From positions 1 through 54,119 of the forward strand of contig NZ_PCOQ01000035.1 in NCBI RefSeq assembly GCF_002975275.1: a stretch of DNA of 54,119 nucleotides, given 5' to 3'. The notes under the pieces were generated by a model. That model ran no database searches and was not told where the DNA came from. It was given only the letters and a program-made list of their open reading frames with translations. Below are positions 23,798-32,299 of the stretch, piece by piece. Numbering within the stretch: the stretch's first letter is position 1; each line of letters begins with the position of its first letter. Position numbers and translations under genes: made by a program. The stretch is from Achromobacter sp. MYb9 (lineage in GTDB: Bacteria > Pseudomonadota > Gammaproteobacteria > Burkholderiales > Burkholderiaceae_B).

Positions 23798-24277
23798 ATG
23801 ACATCGCAGCCACAACGCTTCCTGGATCATCTCGCTGCTCATGGCTGGACGGTGCTGCGGACCACGCCCACCTCGACGCCAGCGGCCGCGCCGGGCGAGG
23901 CGTACGGCTATGGCGCTTTCCTGGCGACATTCACCGAATTGCACAACGCGAACCAGACACGCTGGTTCCTGAGCGCAGCCGACCATGCCTGCACGGCGGA
24001 CAGCGCCTTTCCCTGGCACACCCTGCGCGATATCAGCCTGGAGGCCGCGCTGGACGACGCCGGCCGGCAGGCAGTCCTGGACTTCTGGCAACAGCACACG
24101 CCGATCTACATGAGCGTTGCGGGCGATTACGAATTCCTGGCGATAGAACGCGACTCGGGCCGCATCGTGCACGGCATCGAGCCGGAATTCGAGGACACGC
24201 GCGACGTCGCCCCGAATCTCGCGGGCCTGTTCGAAGACATGATTGCGGGCCGCGCCATGGCGGCGCTTCTGGCGTAA
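23798..24277 (+). CDS. SMI1/KNR4 (SUKH)-like protein
   Basis: The 159-residue acidic soluble protein has a C-terminal pattern, SVAGDYEFLAIERDSGRIVHGIEPEFEDT followed by LAGLFEDMI (the first stretch at about 110-138). This is what SUKH/SMI1-KNR4 domains show. The family includes many immunity proteins to contact-dependent or secreted nuclease toxins. The ATG at 23798 is preceded by GAGGA at a 7-nt distance. No toxin gene is adjacent, and the flanking genes are a Bug protein and two small lipoproteins, so immunity is only a possibility. It marks the left edge of a lower-GC stretch. Confidence 0.6.
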   Translation: MTSQPQRFLDHLAAHGWTVLRTTPTSTPAAAPGEAYGYGAFLATFTELHNANQTRWFLSAADHACTADSAFPWHTLRDISLEAALDDAGRQAVLDFWQQHTPIYMSVAGDYEFLAIERDSGRIVHGIEPEFEDTRDVAPNLAGLFEDMIAGRAMAALLA

Positions 24278-24431
24278 CGTCGTATGCAACCGCAGCCCCA
24301 TATGCCAACGCGGCGCTGCATTTCCTCTGACGCGCGGGGCGACCTGGTTCATGGATGGCTATTGGCCGTCCGTGCAGTTTGCCGTAGACGACATGCCCAT
24401 AGCCTGGGTCTGCGAATCAGGACGCGTTGCC

Positions 24432-24797
24432 CTACAGGGTCGGTTGTGGAATAGGGGCGTCTTTCGGTAGCGTGCCGGAAATGCGTTTTGGGCAATCCGA
24501 AATCCCCCATTTGGTCACGACACCCTTTTCGATCATGAATTTCTCTATGCATACGTGGTATGCGGAGAGTGGGCCCCAGATCTCTTCGTACGAAATGATT
24601 CTTGCGCCGCTTTCAAGCGTATAGCTCTTTTTGGGCGGTCCCCACTTGGAAATCAATTGCTCTTCCGTGCTGCCGACCCAAGGTGCATTGACGTCGTTGT
24701 AGGTTTTGTTCCGAGTGCCCATCAGCATGTTCATCTGTCCAGAGGTGCATCCCCCCAGTAGTGATGACAAGACGACAAGCAGTGCTAATTTCTTCAT
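24432..24797 (-). CDS. Small lipoprotein, unknown function
   Basis: The 121-residue protein has a clear lipoprotein signal (KKLALLVVLSSLLGGC, Cys17) followed by a short globular domain containing STEEQLISKWGPPKKSYTLESG. The LxxxWGPP turn is reminiscent of SmpA/OmlA-like and related small envelope lipoprotein folds, in which it opens a beta-alpha repeat. The ATG at 24797 was chosen because the signal sequence begins there; the frame upstream lacks any domain. Base composition is distinctly poorer in G+C than the catabolic genes around it, a hint of later acquisition. The 267 nt upstream (24798-25064) show nothing coding that I can support. Confidence 0.7.
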   Translation of the reverse strand: MKKLALLVVLSSLLGGCTSGQMNMLMGTRNKTYNDVNAPWVGSTEEQLISKWGPPKKSYTLESGARIISYEEIWGPLSAYHVCIEKFMIEKGVVTKWGISDCPKRISGTLPKDAPIPQPTL

Positions 24798-25064
24798 TTT
24801 GACCGTTATCCCAAGGTTCCATCGTTGAGAGATGGGTGCTCTTTGACGGGCACGCCATCGAAAAACTTGCCAAGTGCCTCCAGATTCCCCGACGCAAATC
24901 TGGCCGCGAAGCTTTCGCATTTATTTATTTAGGGCGTCAATGTATTCGAAACCCTGGCGCCTTGCAGCTCGGAGCCATCGAGGAGCACAGGCTAGCGCCC
25001 CGCGATCCGGGCAAGGTCTAATCGGTGAAAGCGGGGGGAGCCAGTTCCTTCCGTCCTGCATTCA

Positions 25065-25754
25065 CTAGCGTTGAACGTCGCCAGCGATCTTCCTGGCCTT
25101 CAGTGTCACGGTGAAAAACTCGTTAAGCTTATCGGCCGGAACGGCATCCAACTGGCTCCTTCCATAATCAGAATGTTGCCCGTTCTCGAATCGAGGGTAA
25201 TACCCTTTCCAGAAATAGCGCGCCTGTGTAGCGCCCGCGAGCACTTCTTTCGCAGGCAGCCCGGCTACGAATCGCGTATCGGCGATGTCCGTCCGCGCTC
25301 GCAAAGCGACGCGAGCCTCTGTCAATGCCCAATGGCATACCCCCCGACCGTAATAGTCCTCATCGAGCAGCATGTCGGCATACACGGTGCCCACGTACTC
25401 GGTGGCGGATATACGGGAAAGTCGGAACGGTTCGTGGCTGGACAATGTCGGCACGTGGCCGGACAGGGCGTTGGATTTTCCACAGCGGGCGCCGTTGCTG
25501 GCGTCGAACTGCACAGTGCCCTCGATTACCGTAAACGGCGATTTGCCGTCGTCTGCGCTTGAGAGATCGGACGCATTAGCAAGTGTGAGTCGTATCTCAT
25601 AAGCCTGCGTCGGAGCGGAGTTAAGCTTGCGCAGCGGTGCTTTGGCCGGGCTATCGGCGTAATTAGACCCGCACCCGGTGGTGGCCAGAAGGACCAGCGT
25701 CGGCAATGCCCAACGTAAGGCCGGCGACGAGAGATATTGAAGGGCGCTCGACAA
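25065..25754 (-). CDS. Predicted lipoprotein, unknown function
   Basis: The 229-residue protein has a hydrophobic signal (ALRWALPTLVLLATTGC, Cys28 in a usable lipobox) and a soluble domain without a family I recognise. The middle region contains VIEGTVQFDASNGARCGKSN and a DYYGRGVCHWALTEARVALRAR stretch. Two further Cys residues could form a disulfide in the periplasm, and the overall pattern suggests a beta-rich envelope protein. It is transcribed like the other lipoprotein gene, 267 nt upstream of it, in the same lower-GC islet. The 294 nt upstream of it hold the terminator of the amino-acid transporter operon and no evident gene. Confidence 0.65.
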   Translation of the reverse strand: MSSALQYLSSPALRWALPTLVLLATTGCGSNYADSPAKAPLRKLNSAPTQAYEIRLTLANASDLSSADDGKSPFTVIEGTVQFDASNGARCGKSNALSGHVPTLSSHEPFRLSRISATEYVGTVYADMLLDEDYYGRGVCHWALTEARVALRARTDIADTRFVAGLPAKEVLAGATQARYFWKGYYPRFENGQHSDYGRSQLDAVPADKLNEFFTVTLKARKIAGDVQR

Positions 25755-25979
25755 TGGCGATGTTTCCTATGCGAAGTATTTATTATAAAAGTTTGCCACG
25801 AAATTGAACCTCTGTTTGTGGCCGAAACCGGTCTTCAAAAAAAGTTTCCGTCCCAGAAGCGCGCCTGCGCGCTAGCCCTTCCGCTGACAGCGTGACCGAA
25901 ACGCGCGGCACCATTCGGTCCTGAAGTAGATCTGTAGCGACGAGGAATCTTGCAGTCAATGCGATACATCCATAAAAAA

Positions 25980-26017
25980 CACCCCAGCAGCCGGACCGTA
26001 ATCCAGCTGCTGGGGTG
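25980..26017 (-). terminator. Rho-independent terminator of the aapJQMP operon
   Basis: A perfect 12-bp stem, CACCCCAGCAGC (25980-25991) with GCTGCTGGGGTG (26006-26017), has a 14-nt loop. It is followed on the minus strand by TTTTTT (25974-25979), the classical intrinsic form, 31 nt after the aapP stop codon. Confidence 0.9.
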
Positions 26018-26048
26018 CTTGCCGTGAAGGCTTTTTGTCGTCAGCAGA

Positions 26049-26789
26049 TCAATGCAGGATCTGGCTCAGGAACAACTTCGTCCGGTCGTTCTGCGGGTTG
26101 TCGAAGAACTCGTCCGGGCTGTTCTGCTCGATGATCTCGCCTCGGTCCATGAAGATCACGCGGTTGGCGACTTTGCGTGCGAAGCCCATTTCGTGGGTCA
26201 CGCAGATCATCGTCATGCCGCTTTCCTGGGCCAGGCTGACCATCACGTCCAGCACTTCCTTGACCATTTCGGGGTCAAGCGCGGACGTCGGCTCATCAAA
26301 CAGCATGATCTTGGGGTTCATGCACAGCGAACGCGCGATGGCCACGCGCTGTTGCTGGCCGCCTGACAGCTGGCCGGGGAATTTCTTGGCCTGTTCCGGA
26401 ATGCGCACGCGTTCCAGATACTTCATCGCGGTCGCCTCGGCTTCCGCGCGCGGCTTCTTCAGCACCCACATGGGGCCCAGCGTCAGGTTTTCCAGCACCG
26501 TCAGGTGCGGGAAAAGATTGAAGTGCTGGAACACCATGCCCACGTCTTTGCGGATCGTCTCGATGTGCTTCAGGTCATTGGTGAGCTCCGTGCCGTCCAC
26601 GATGATGTGGCCTTTCTGGTGCTCTTCCAGACGATTGATGCAGCGGATCATCGTGGACTTGCCCGACCCCGAGGGGCCGCACACCACGATGCGCTCGCCT
26701 TGCGCCACGTCCAGGTTGATGTTGCGCAACACGTGGAACTGGCCATACCACTTGTTCACGTCCTGCAAACGAATAATGGCATCCGGCAT
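26049..26789 (-). CDS. aapP: General L-amino acid ABC transporter ATP-binding protein AapP
   Basis: This is the cytoplasmic ATPase of a polar amino-acid importer. The 246 residues contain Walker A (GPSGSGKST), Q-loop (FQHFNLFPHLTVLENL), signature (LSGGQQQRVAIARSL), Walker B (IMLFDEPTSALD) and the H-loop (CVTHEM). The spacing and the start DAIIRLQDVNKWYGQFHVL are those of GlnQ/AapP proteins. The ATG at 26789 has GGGAG 7 nt upstream; the open frame continues 19 codons further without a domain. Last gene of aapJ-aapQ-aapM-aapP and followed by a good terminator. Confidence 0.93.
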   Translation of the reverse strand: MPDAIIRLQDVNKWYGQFHVLRNINLDVAQGERIVVCGPSGSGKSTMIRCINRLEEHQKGHIIVDGTELTNDLKHIETIRKDVGMVFQHFNLFPHLTVLENLTLGPMWVLKKPRAEAEATAMKYLERVRIPEQAKKFPGQLSGGQQQRVAIARSLCMNPKIMLFDEPTSALDPEMVKEVLDVMVSLAQESGMTMICVTHEMGFARKVANRVIFMDRGEIIEQNSPDEFFDNPQNDRTKLFLSQILH

Positions 26790-26849
26790 GCCTGTACTCC
26801 CGTAAATATCGCTGCGCGCGCCCGCCATGCGGCGGACGCGCGGCATTGG

Positions 26850-27950
26850 CTAGCGTTTGTGATCAGTCGCAAGACGTTTTTCAAGCGCCTGACTGTACTT
26901 GGACATGGAAAAGCAGAACACGAAGTAGATCAGCGAGATGAACAGATACGCCTCTACGCCGAATCCGCGCCATGCCGCGTCGGACAAGGCCGCCTTGGCC
27001 GCCAAGGTCAAATCGAAGATGCCGATGATCACCACCAGCGACGTGTCCTTGAACAGCGCGATGAAGATGCTGACCAGCGGCGGGATCACGATCTTCAGCG
27101 CCTGCGGCAGGATGATCTTGCGCATCTGCTGCCAGTAGTTCAGGCCCAGCGAATCCGCGCCTTCGTACTGCCCTTTCGGGATGGCCTGCAAACCACCGCG
27201 CACCGTTTCCGCGATATAGGCGGCGGCGAACATGATGATGGCGATCTGCGCGCGCAAAAGCTTGTCGATCGAAAAGCCTTCCGGCAGGAACAACGGCAAC
27301 ATCACTGACGACATGAACAGCAGGCTGATCAGCGGCACGCCACGGATCAGCTCGATGTACACGACGCACAGCGCCTTGATGGCGGGCATCTTCGAGCGCC
27401 GGCCCAGGGCCAGCAGCACGCCGATGGGGAACGCGAAGGCGATGCCGAACGTGGACAGGATCAGCGTCAGCGGCAGGCCGCCCCAGCGGGCGTTTTCCAC
27501 GTAGGTCAGGCCGAACACGCCGCCCCACATCAACAGCGCCACGGCGGTCAGGCCGACAACCCAGATGACCGCCAGCTTCCAGTTCCAGAAACGGCGGATG
27601 CCACTGCAAACAATGACCGCCACCAGGATGATGGTGGCGATCAGCGGACGCCATTGCTCGTCGAATGGATAGGTGCCGAACAGGATCAGCCGGTGCTTCT
27701 CGATGATGAACGCCCAGCAGGCGCCACCGGAAGCCCGGCATTCCTGGGCATTGGCCGCATTGAAGTCAGCCTTGAAGAAGGCCCATTCCAGCAGCGCCGG
27801 CACCGCCATCAGCAGGAACCACGCAAGCAGTACCGTGATGAGGATGTTCAGCGGCGACGAGAAGAGGCGGGACTTGATCCATGCCCATGCGCCCACGTGC
27901 GTGCTGGGCGGCGGCAGGCCTTCGCTGGGGGTATGCGTAGTGCTGCTCAT
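26850..27950 (-). CDS. aapM: General L-amino acid ABC transporter permease AapM
   Basis: This is an inner-membrane permease of the His/Glu/Gln/Arg/opine family. It is 366 residues, longer than GlnP types because of an extra N-terminal part with a periplasmic loop (NAANAQECRASGGACWAF) before the conserved permease domain. The cytoplasmic EAA-type loop is QYEGADSLGLNYWQQMRKII followed by LPQALKIVIPP. The start MSSTTHTPSEGLPPPSTH is poorly hydrophobic and cytoplasmic. It lies 1 nt after the aapQ gene and 60 nt before aapP in transcription order, so it is co-transcribed. Confidence 0.92.
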   Translation of the reverse strand: MSSTTHTPSEGLPPPSTHVGAWAWIKSRLFSSPLNILITVLLAWFLLMAVPALLEWAFFKADFNAANAQECRASGGACWAFIIEKHRLILFGTYPFDEQWRPLIATIILVAVIVCSGIRRFWNWKLAVIWVVGLTAVALLMWGGVFGLTYVENARWGGLPLTLILSTFGIAFAFPIGVLLALGRRSKMPAIKALCVVYIELIRGVPLISLLFMSSVMLPLFLPEGFSIDKLLRAQIAIIMFAAAYIAETVRGGLQAIPKGQYEGADSLGLNYWQQMRKIILPQALKIVIPPLVSIFIALFKDTSLVVIIGIFDLTLAAKAALSDAAWRGFGVEAYLFISLIYFVFCFSMSKYSQALEKRLATDHKR

Positions 27951-27951
27951 C

Positions 27952-29142
27952 TCAACGCTCCACCAGCGCGATGCGCTTGTTGTACCAATTCATGAATATC
28001 GAGATCGACAGGCTGACCGTCAGGTAGGCGCCCATGATGATGAGGATGCCCTCGATCGCCTGGCCCGTCTGGTTCAGCGTGGTGTTGACCACCGACACGA
28101 TGTCCGGATAGCCGATGGCGACCGCCAGCGAGCTGTTCTTCGTCAGGTTCAGGTACTGGCTGGTCATCGGGGGGATGATCACGCGCAGCGCCTGCGGCAG
28201 GATGACCAGGCGCAGCACCTGCTTGCGGCGCAGCCCCAGCGAACCGGCGGCTTCCCACTGGCCGTTGTTCACGGCCTGGATGCCCGACCGCACCACTTCG
28301 GCGATGAACGCCGACGTGTAGATCACCAGACCCGCCAGCAACGCGGCGAATTCCGGCGACAGCGTCAAACCGCCCGAGAAGTTGAAGCCTTTGAGTTCCG
28401 GCATGTCCAGCGTCAGCGACGCGCCACTGACGAGCCAGCCGACGACCGGCAACCCGATCAGCAGGCCGATGGCCCAGCGACCCAGCGGGAACATATGGCC
28501 GGTGGCCTCATGGCGCTTCTTGCCGTAGTGACCCAGGAAGATGATGGCCACGATGGCCAATCCCAGTCCGGCCAGCATCCAGTCCAGCGAATTGCCTTCC
28601 AGCCCGGGGACTTTCAGGCCGCGGTTGGAAATGAAGACGCCCGGCATCGGATTGTGCGCCTGGCGCGGGCCCGGCATGTTTTCCGTGATCAGCGCGTACC
28701 AGAAGAACAGCTGCAGCAGCAGCGGCACATTGCGCATCACCTCGACGTACACCGAGGTGATCTTCGCCACCAGCCAGTTCTTGGACAGGCGGCCGATACC
28801 GATCAGGGTGCCAAGGATGGTGGCCAGCACGATGCCGATGACGGCGACGCGCAGGGTGTTGAGCAAGCCGACCAGGATGGCACGGCCGTAATCGTTTGCG
28901 GGGCTGTAGGCGATGGGCGTTTCGCCGATCGCGAACCCGGCTTCACGGCTCAGAAACCCGAAGCCCGTGGCGATATTGCGCACGGACAGGTTGTGAAGCG
29001 TGTTGGAAACCAGGAACCACACAGCCCAGGCTACCGCTGCCAGCGCAAGCACCTGGTAGACCACGGAGCGCACGCCGGGGTCGTTCCAGTTCAGCCGCCG
29101 GCGGGGCGCCGAAATCGGGGCGTTTTTATTGGAAGTCGTCAT
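27952..29142 (-). CDS. aapQ: General L-amino acid ABC transporter permease AapQ
   Basis: The 396-residue partner permease has an N-terminal hydrophobic helix (VYQVLALAAVAWAVWFLVSN) and a large central insertion with several helices typical of AapQ. The EAA loop is QWEAAGSLGLRRKQVLRLVI with LPQALRVIIPPM following. The ATG at 29142 is preferred; a GTG eight codons upstream (29166) has no better ribosome site. It follows aapJ by 146 nt that hold two hairpins, which probably lower expression of the membrane genes relative to the binding protein. Confidence 0.92.
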   Translation of the reverse strand: MTTSNKNAPISAPRRRLNWNDPGVRSVVYQVLALAAVAWAVWFLVSNTLHNLSVRNIATGFGFLSREAGFAIGETPIAYSPANDYGRAILVGLLNTLRVAVIGIVLATILGTLIGIGRLSKNWLVAKITSVYVEVMRNVPLLLQLFFWYALITENMPGPRQAHNPMPGVFISNRGLKVPGLEGNSLDWMLAGLGLAIVAIIFLGHYGKKRHEATGHMFPLGRWAIGLLIGLPVVGWLVSGASLTLDMPELKGFNFSGGLTLSPEFAALLAGLVIYTSAFIAEVVRSGIQAVNNGQWEAAGSLGLRRKQVLRLVILPQALRVIIPPMTSQYLNLTKNSSLAVAIGYPDIVSVVNTTLNQTGQAIEGILIIMGAYLTVSLSISIFMNWYNKRIALVER

Positions 29143-29225
29143 GTTGAATCTACAGAAGTCGTACACCGGGTGGCAACGCCGGCAAGGCCACGCCCCCCAC
29201 TCCTGCCGCCCGCTCTATGGCGGGG

Positions 29226-29275
29226 TAGGGCCTGATAGGCCCTAGGCAAAACGGAGCCCGAGGCTCCGTTTTGCC
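29226..29275 (-). other. Paired stem-loops between aapJ and aapQ (attenuator or mRNA-stabilising)
   Basis: Hairpin one is GGCAAAACGGAGC (29245-29257) with GCTCCGTTTTGCC (29263-29275), 13 perfect bp and a 5-nt loop. Hairpin two is TAGGGCCT (29226-29233) with AGGCCCTA (29237-29244), 8 bp and a 3-nt loop, directly abutting. In the transcribed direction they follow the aapJ stop by 13 nt. Such elements typically let the binding-protein mRNA accumulate above the permease mRNA. Confidence 0.8.
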
Positions 29276-29288
29276 AGGCAGCCGTGTG

Positions 29289-30305
29289 TTAGCGCACCGG
29301 CCAGCCGTACATCAAACCGCCTTGCTTATACGACGCGTTCAAACCACGTTCCAGCTTCATCGCGCTGTTCTTGCCCAGCGTGTTTTCGAAGCTTTCACCG
29401 TAGTTGCCCACGTTCTTGATGATGTTGAATGCCCACTTGTCGTCCACGCCCAGGTTCTTGCCCATGCCCGGGGTCACGCCCAGGATGCGCTGGATATTGG
29501 GATTGGGGCTCTTGGCCATTTCTTCGACGTTCGCCTTGGTGATGCCGTATTCCTCGGCTTCCAGCATGGCGTTCAGCGACCAGCGGACCACGTTGAACCA
29601 TTGCTCGTCGCCTTGGCGGACCATGGGGCCCAACGGCTCCTTGGAGAAGTCTTCCGGCAGGATGACGTACTTGTCCGGGTTCTCGAGCGTGGTGCGCGTG
29701 GAAGCCAGTTGCGACTTGTCGGTCGTGAAGGCGTCGCAGCGGCCGGCCGAGAAGGCGCGGATGATTTCGTCGTACTTGTCGATCACGACCGGCTTGAACT
29801 CGATCTTCTGGCCGCGGAACCAGTCAGCCAGGTTCAATTCGGTGGTGGTGCCCGGCTGCACGCAGATGGTGGCGCCGTTCAGTTCCTTCGCACTCTTGAC
29901 GTTCAGGTCCTTGGAGACCATGACGCCTTGCGAGTCGTAGTAGTTCACGCCCACGCCGATCAGGCCCAGCGTCGTGTCGCGGGTCAGCGTCACGGTGGTG
30001 TTGCGGGTCAGCACGTCGACTTCGCCCGACTGCAGCGCGGTGAAGCGTTGCTGCGTGTTCAGCGGCGTGAATTTGACCTTGGAGGCGTCGCCGAACATCG
30101 TGGAGGCGATGGCGCGGCACAGGTCGACGTCGATGCCCTTGTATTCACCCTTGCTGTCGGCGATCGAGAAACCCGGAATGCCCGTCGAAACCCCGCATTG
30201 GACAAACCCTTTCTTTTTAACGTTATCGAAGGTCGCGCCCGCATTGGCAGCCGTGGATGCGGCAAGCAGTGCCGCGCCAATTGCAGCGAGTTTCAGTACT
30301 TTCAT
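29289..30305 (-). CDS. aapJ: General L-amino acid ABC transporter substrate-binding protein AapJ
   Basis: This is the periplasmic receptor for L-amino acids. The 338 residues include a cleaved signal peptide (KVLKLAAIGAALLAASTAANA), then ATFDNVKKKGFVQCGVSTGI, GIDVDLCRAIASTMFGD and FTPLNTQQRFTALQSGEVDV. The DAFTTDKSQLAS segment near residue 215 is typical of AapJ. The ATG at 30305 has GGAG 6 nt before it; frame extension upstream is spurious. First gene of the minus-strand operon and divergent from ftsE. Confidence 0.94.
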   Translation of the reverse strand: MKVLKLAAIGAALLAASTAANAGATFDNVKKKGFVQCGVSTGIPGFSIADSKGEYKGIDVDLCRAIASTMFGDASKVKFTPLNTQQRFTALQSGEVDVLTRNTTVTLTRDTTLGLIGVGVNYYDSQGVMVSKDLNVKSAKELNGATICVQPGTTTELNLADWFRGQKIEFKPVVIDKYDEIIRAFSAGRCDAFTTDKSQLASTRTTLENPDKYVILPEDFSKEPLGPMVRQGDEQWFNVVRWSLNAMLEAEEYGITKANVEEMAKSPNPNIQRILGVTPGMGKNLGVDDKWAFNIIKNVGNYGESFENTLGKNSAMKLERGLNASYKQGGLMYGWPVR

Positions 30306-30629
30306 CGTGATCTCCGTGTGGGACAAATCGAGCCTTGCCTCGACCGGGTTGGGCCGACGCATGGGGCGGATGGTAGCGTCCACGCAGCGGCCGGCACATC
30401 CGGGAATTCCCTTGAAATTTAGGGACACTGGCGAAATCAATCAGTGTTTTCGTACGAAAACGGGGACGTGTTGTAGCGTATCCGATTTGTCTCAAGACGC
30501 ATTCATTTCGTTCTGGCGAAAACGTGTCCGGGCGGTCACATGGATACGCTTTTTCACAGCCCGCCCAAGAACAGGCGTAGGCCGCTTACTGTCCCCGAGT
30601 TACTATTGCGGCTTCATCTGACAGCCGCC
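30306..30629. promoter_or_regulatory. aapJ/ftsE divergent region with a 16-nt perfect palindrome
   Basis: This is a 324-nt intergenic region. The perfect palindrome GTTTTCGTACGAAAAC (30446-30461) lies 141 nt upstream of aapJ and 169 nt upstream of ftsE, the right place for an operator of a dimeric regulator. No other coding signal was seen. Promoter hexamers are not convincing by eye. Confidence 0.5.
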
Positions 30630-31394
30630 ATGATCGAATTCCAGCACGTATTCAAATCATATGGTCGCGGCCGCAATATTCTGGCCGACATCAACTTCCG
30701 CGTCAGCGCGGGAGAATTCGTTTTCGTATCCGGGCCGTCAGGCGCCGGCAAGTCCACGCTGCTCAAGCTGATCGGCGGGCTGGAGCCCGCCAGCCGCGGC
30801 TCCATCCAGGTCAACGGGCAACGGCTGGACAAGCTGCCCGCGCGCGCCCGGCCGTATCTGCGCCGCGCGGTCGGCGTCATCCTGCAAGACACCCACCTGC
30901 TGTTCGATCGAAGCGCGTTCGAAAACGTGATGCTGCCGTTGGCCGTCCAGGGCCATCCCTGGGATTCGGCCGCCGCCCGTGCCCGGGCCGCGCTGGACAA
31001 GGTGGGCCTGTCGGGCAAGGAAGACCTGAATCCCATCGAACTGTCGGGCGGCGAACAACAGCGCCTGGCGATCGCGCGGGCCATCGTGAACCGGCCCGCC
31101 ATCCTGATCGCCGACGAACCCACCGCCAACCTTGACCACGACAACGCGCAGCGCATCATGAACGTGTTCCGCGACTTCAACCGTGTCGGCGTGACGACGC
31201 TGATCGCCTCGCACGACCAGGACCTGATGGCGCGCTACGCCAGCCGCACCTTGCGCATCGATCCGGGCAAGTTTGCCGATTCCCACGGCCCGGCTTCGCC
31301 GCCGGACGCCGGGCAACCGCCTCAGTCCGCCCCCGCGCGCACCGGCGGCGGCCGCGCCGAACCTGGCTTCGGCCATCCGGGAGAATCGGCATGA
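30630..31394 (+). CDS. ftsE: Cell-division ABC ATPase FtsE
   Basis: FtsE works with FtsX at the division septum to transmit cytoplasmic ATP hydrolysis to periplasmic amidase activation. The 254 residues contain Walker A (GPSGAGKST), signature (ELSGGEQQRLAIARAIV), Walker B (ILIADEPTANLD) and H-loop (IASHDQ). The start IEFQHVFKSYGRG is a classic FtsE start. A roughly 35-residue C-terminal tail rich in Pro, Gly and Arg is additional to the usual 220 residues. The ATG at 30630 is favoured because the family begins there. The stop overlaps ftsX (ATGA). Confidence 0.93.
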   Translation: MIEFQHVFKSYGRGRNILADINFRVSAGEFVFVSGPSGAGKSTLLKLIGGLEPASRGSIQVNGQRLDKLPARARPYLRRAVGVILQDTHLLFDRSAFENVMLPLAVQGHPWDSAAARARAALDKVGLSGKEDLNPIELSGGEQQRLAIARAIVNRPAILIADEPTANLDHDNAQRIMNVFRDFNRVGVTTLIASHDQDLMARYASRTLRIDPGKFADSHGPASPPDAGQPPQSAPARTGGGRAEPGFGHPGESA

Positions 31395-32299
31395 ACGCCT
31401 GGTTGCGGCAACACCGCTACGCGCTCATGGTGACCCTGCGCCGGTTGGCCAAGCAGCCGTTCTCTTCACTGGCCAACCTGCTGGTCATGGCCCTGGCCCT
31501 GGCGCTGCCGCTATTGGGCAGCGCCATCCTGGTATCGGTCCAGCCGGTGGCGCGCGAAATGTCCGTCACCCCGGAAGTGACCGTCTTCATGCGCGTGGAT
31601 GCTCCCTCCGGCGCCGCCGACGAGGTGGCCAAGCGCATCAAGAACGACTATTCGCAAGACGTGCGGGCAGTCCGGGTGGTGGGGCGCGACGCAGCGCTGG
31701 CCGACCTGCGCGCCAACCCCGCCTGGCAGCAGGCACTGGCCGTTTTGCCGGGCAACCCGCTGCCGGACGCCGTGGTGGTAACGCTGGCCGACGGGGACAA
31801 CCTGGCCGGGCGCGCGGACAAACTGGCCGGCGCCTGGAAGCAATGGAACCACGTGGACCTGGTGCAGCTGGACAGCGCCTGGGTGCAACGGCTGGAGGCC
31901 ATCCTGAGGTTCGCCCGCATCGGCCTGGGTTTCCTGGCCGCCTGCGTGGCGGTCGTGGTGCTGGCGACGGTGTTCAACACCGTGCGCATGCAAGCGCTGT
32001 CGCAGCGCGAGGAGATCGGCGTTGCCCGTCTGGTGGGCGCCACCGAATCCTTCGTGCGTCGTCCGTTCCTGTATCTGGGCGCACTGTCAGGCGCCGTGGC
32101 ATCCCTGCTGGCCATTGGCGTGGCGGCCATCGCCCTGTCTCCGCTGAACGATGCCCTGCTGGGGCTGGCGCGCAGCTATGGCGCCGAGTTCGCACTGCAC
32201 CTGCCCGGCGCATCGGTGCTGATCGCGGCCGTGGTCGCCTCGGCCGCCCTGGGCGCGCTGTCGGCACGCTGGTCCGTCACGCGCAGCACGCGCTTCTGA
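31391..32299 (+). CDS. ftsX: Cell-division permease-like protein FtsX
   Basis: The 302-residue inner-membrane partner of FtsE has a short cytoplasmic N-terminus (NAWLRQHRYALMVTLRRLAKQP) and TM1 (LANLLVMALALALPLLGSAI). A periplasmic domain follows (about 60-165, with MSVTPEVTVFMRVDAPSGAAD), then three C-terminal helices with the QREEIGVARLVGATESFVRRPF cytoplasmic loop. Start and ftsE stop overlap by 4 nt. The gene is followed by 351 nt without an evident gene. Confidence 0.93.
   Translation: MNAWLRQHRYALMVTLRRLAKQPFSSLANLLVMALALALPLLGSAILVSVQPVAREMSVTPEVTVFMRVDAPSGAADEVAKRIKNDYSQDVRAVRVVGRDAALADLRANPAWQQALAVLPGNPLPDAVVVTLADGDNLAGRADKLAGAWKQWNHVDLVQLDSAWVQRLEAILRFARIGLGFLAACVAVVVLATVFNTVRMQALSQREEIGVARLVGATESFVRRPFLYLGALSGAVASLLAIGVAAIALSPLNDALLGLARSYGAEFALHLPGASVLIAAVVASAALGALSARWSVTRSTRF

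Noticed and set aside
24243..24470. Small plus-strand gene after the SUKH-like gene
   Set aside because: It overlaps the end of the SUKH-like gene, lacks a ribosome binding site and shows no recognisable fold; the minus-strand lipoprotein gene is better supported.
24836..25068. Short frames between the two lipoprotein genes
   Set aside because: No start signals, no conserved pattern and no hydrophobic or charged organisation; treated as non-coding.
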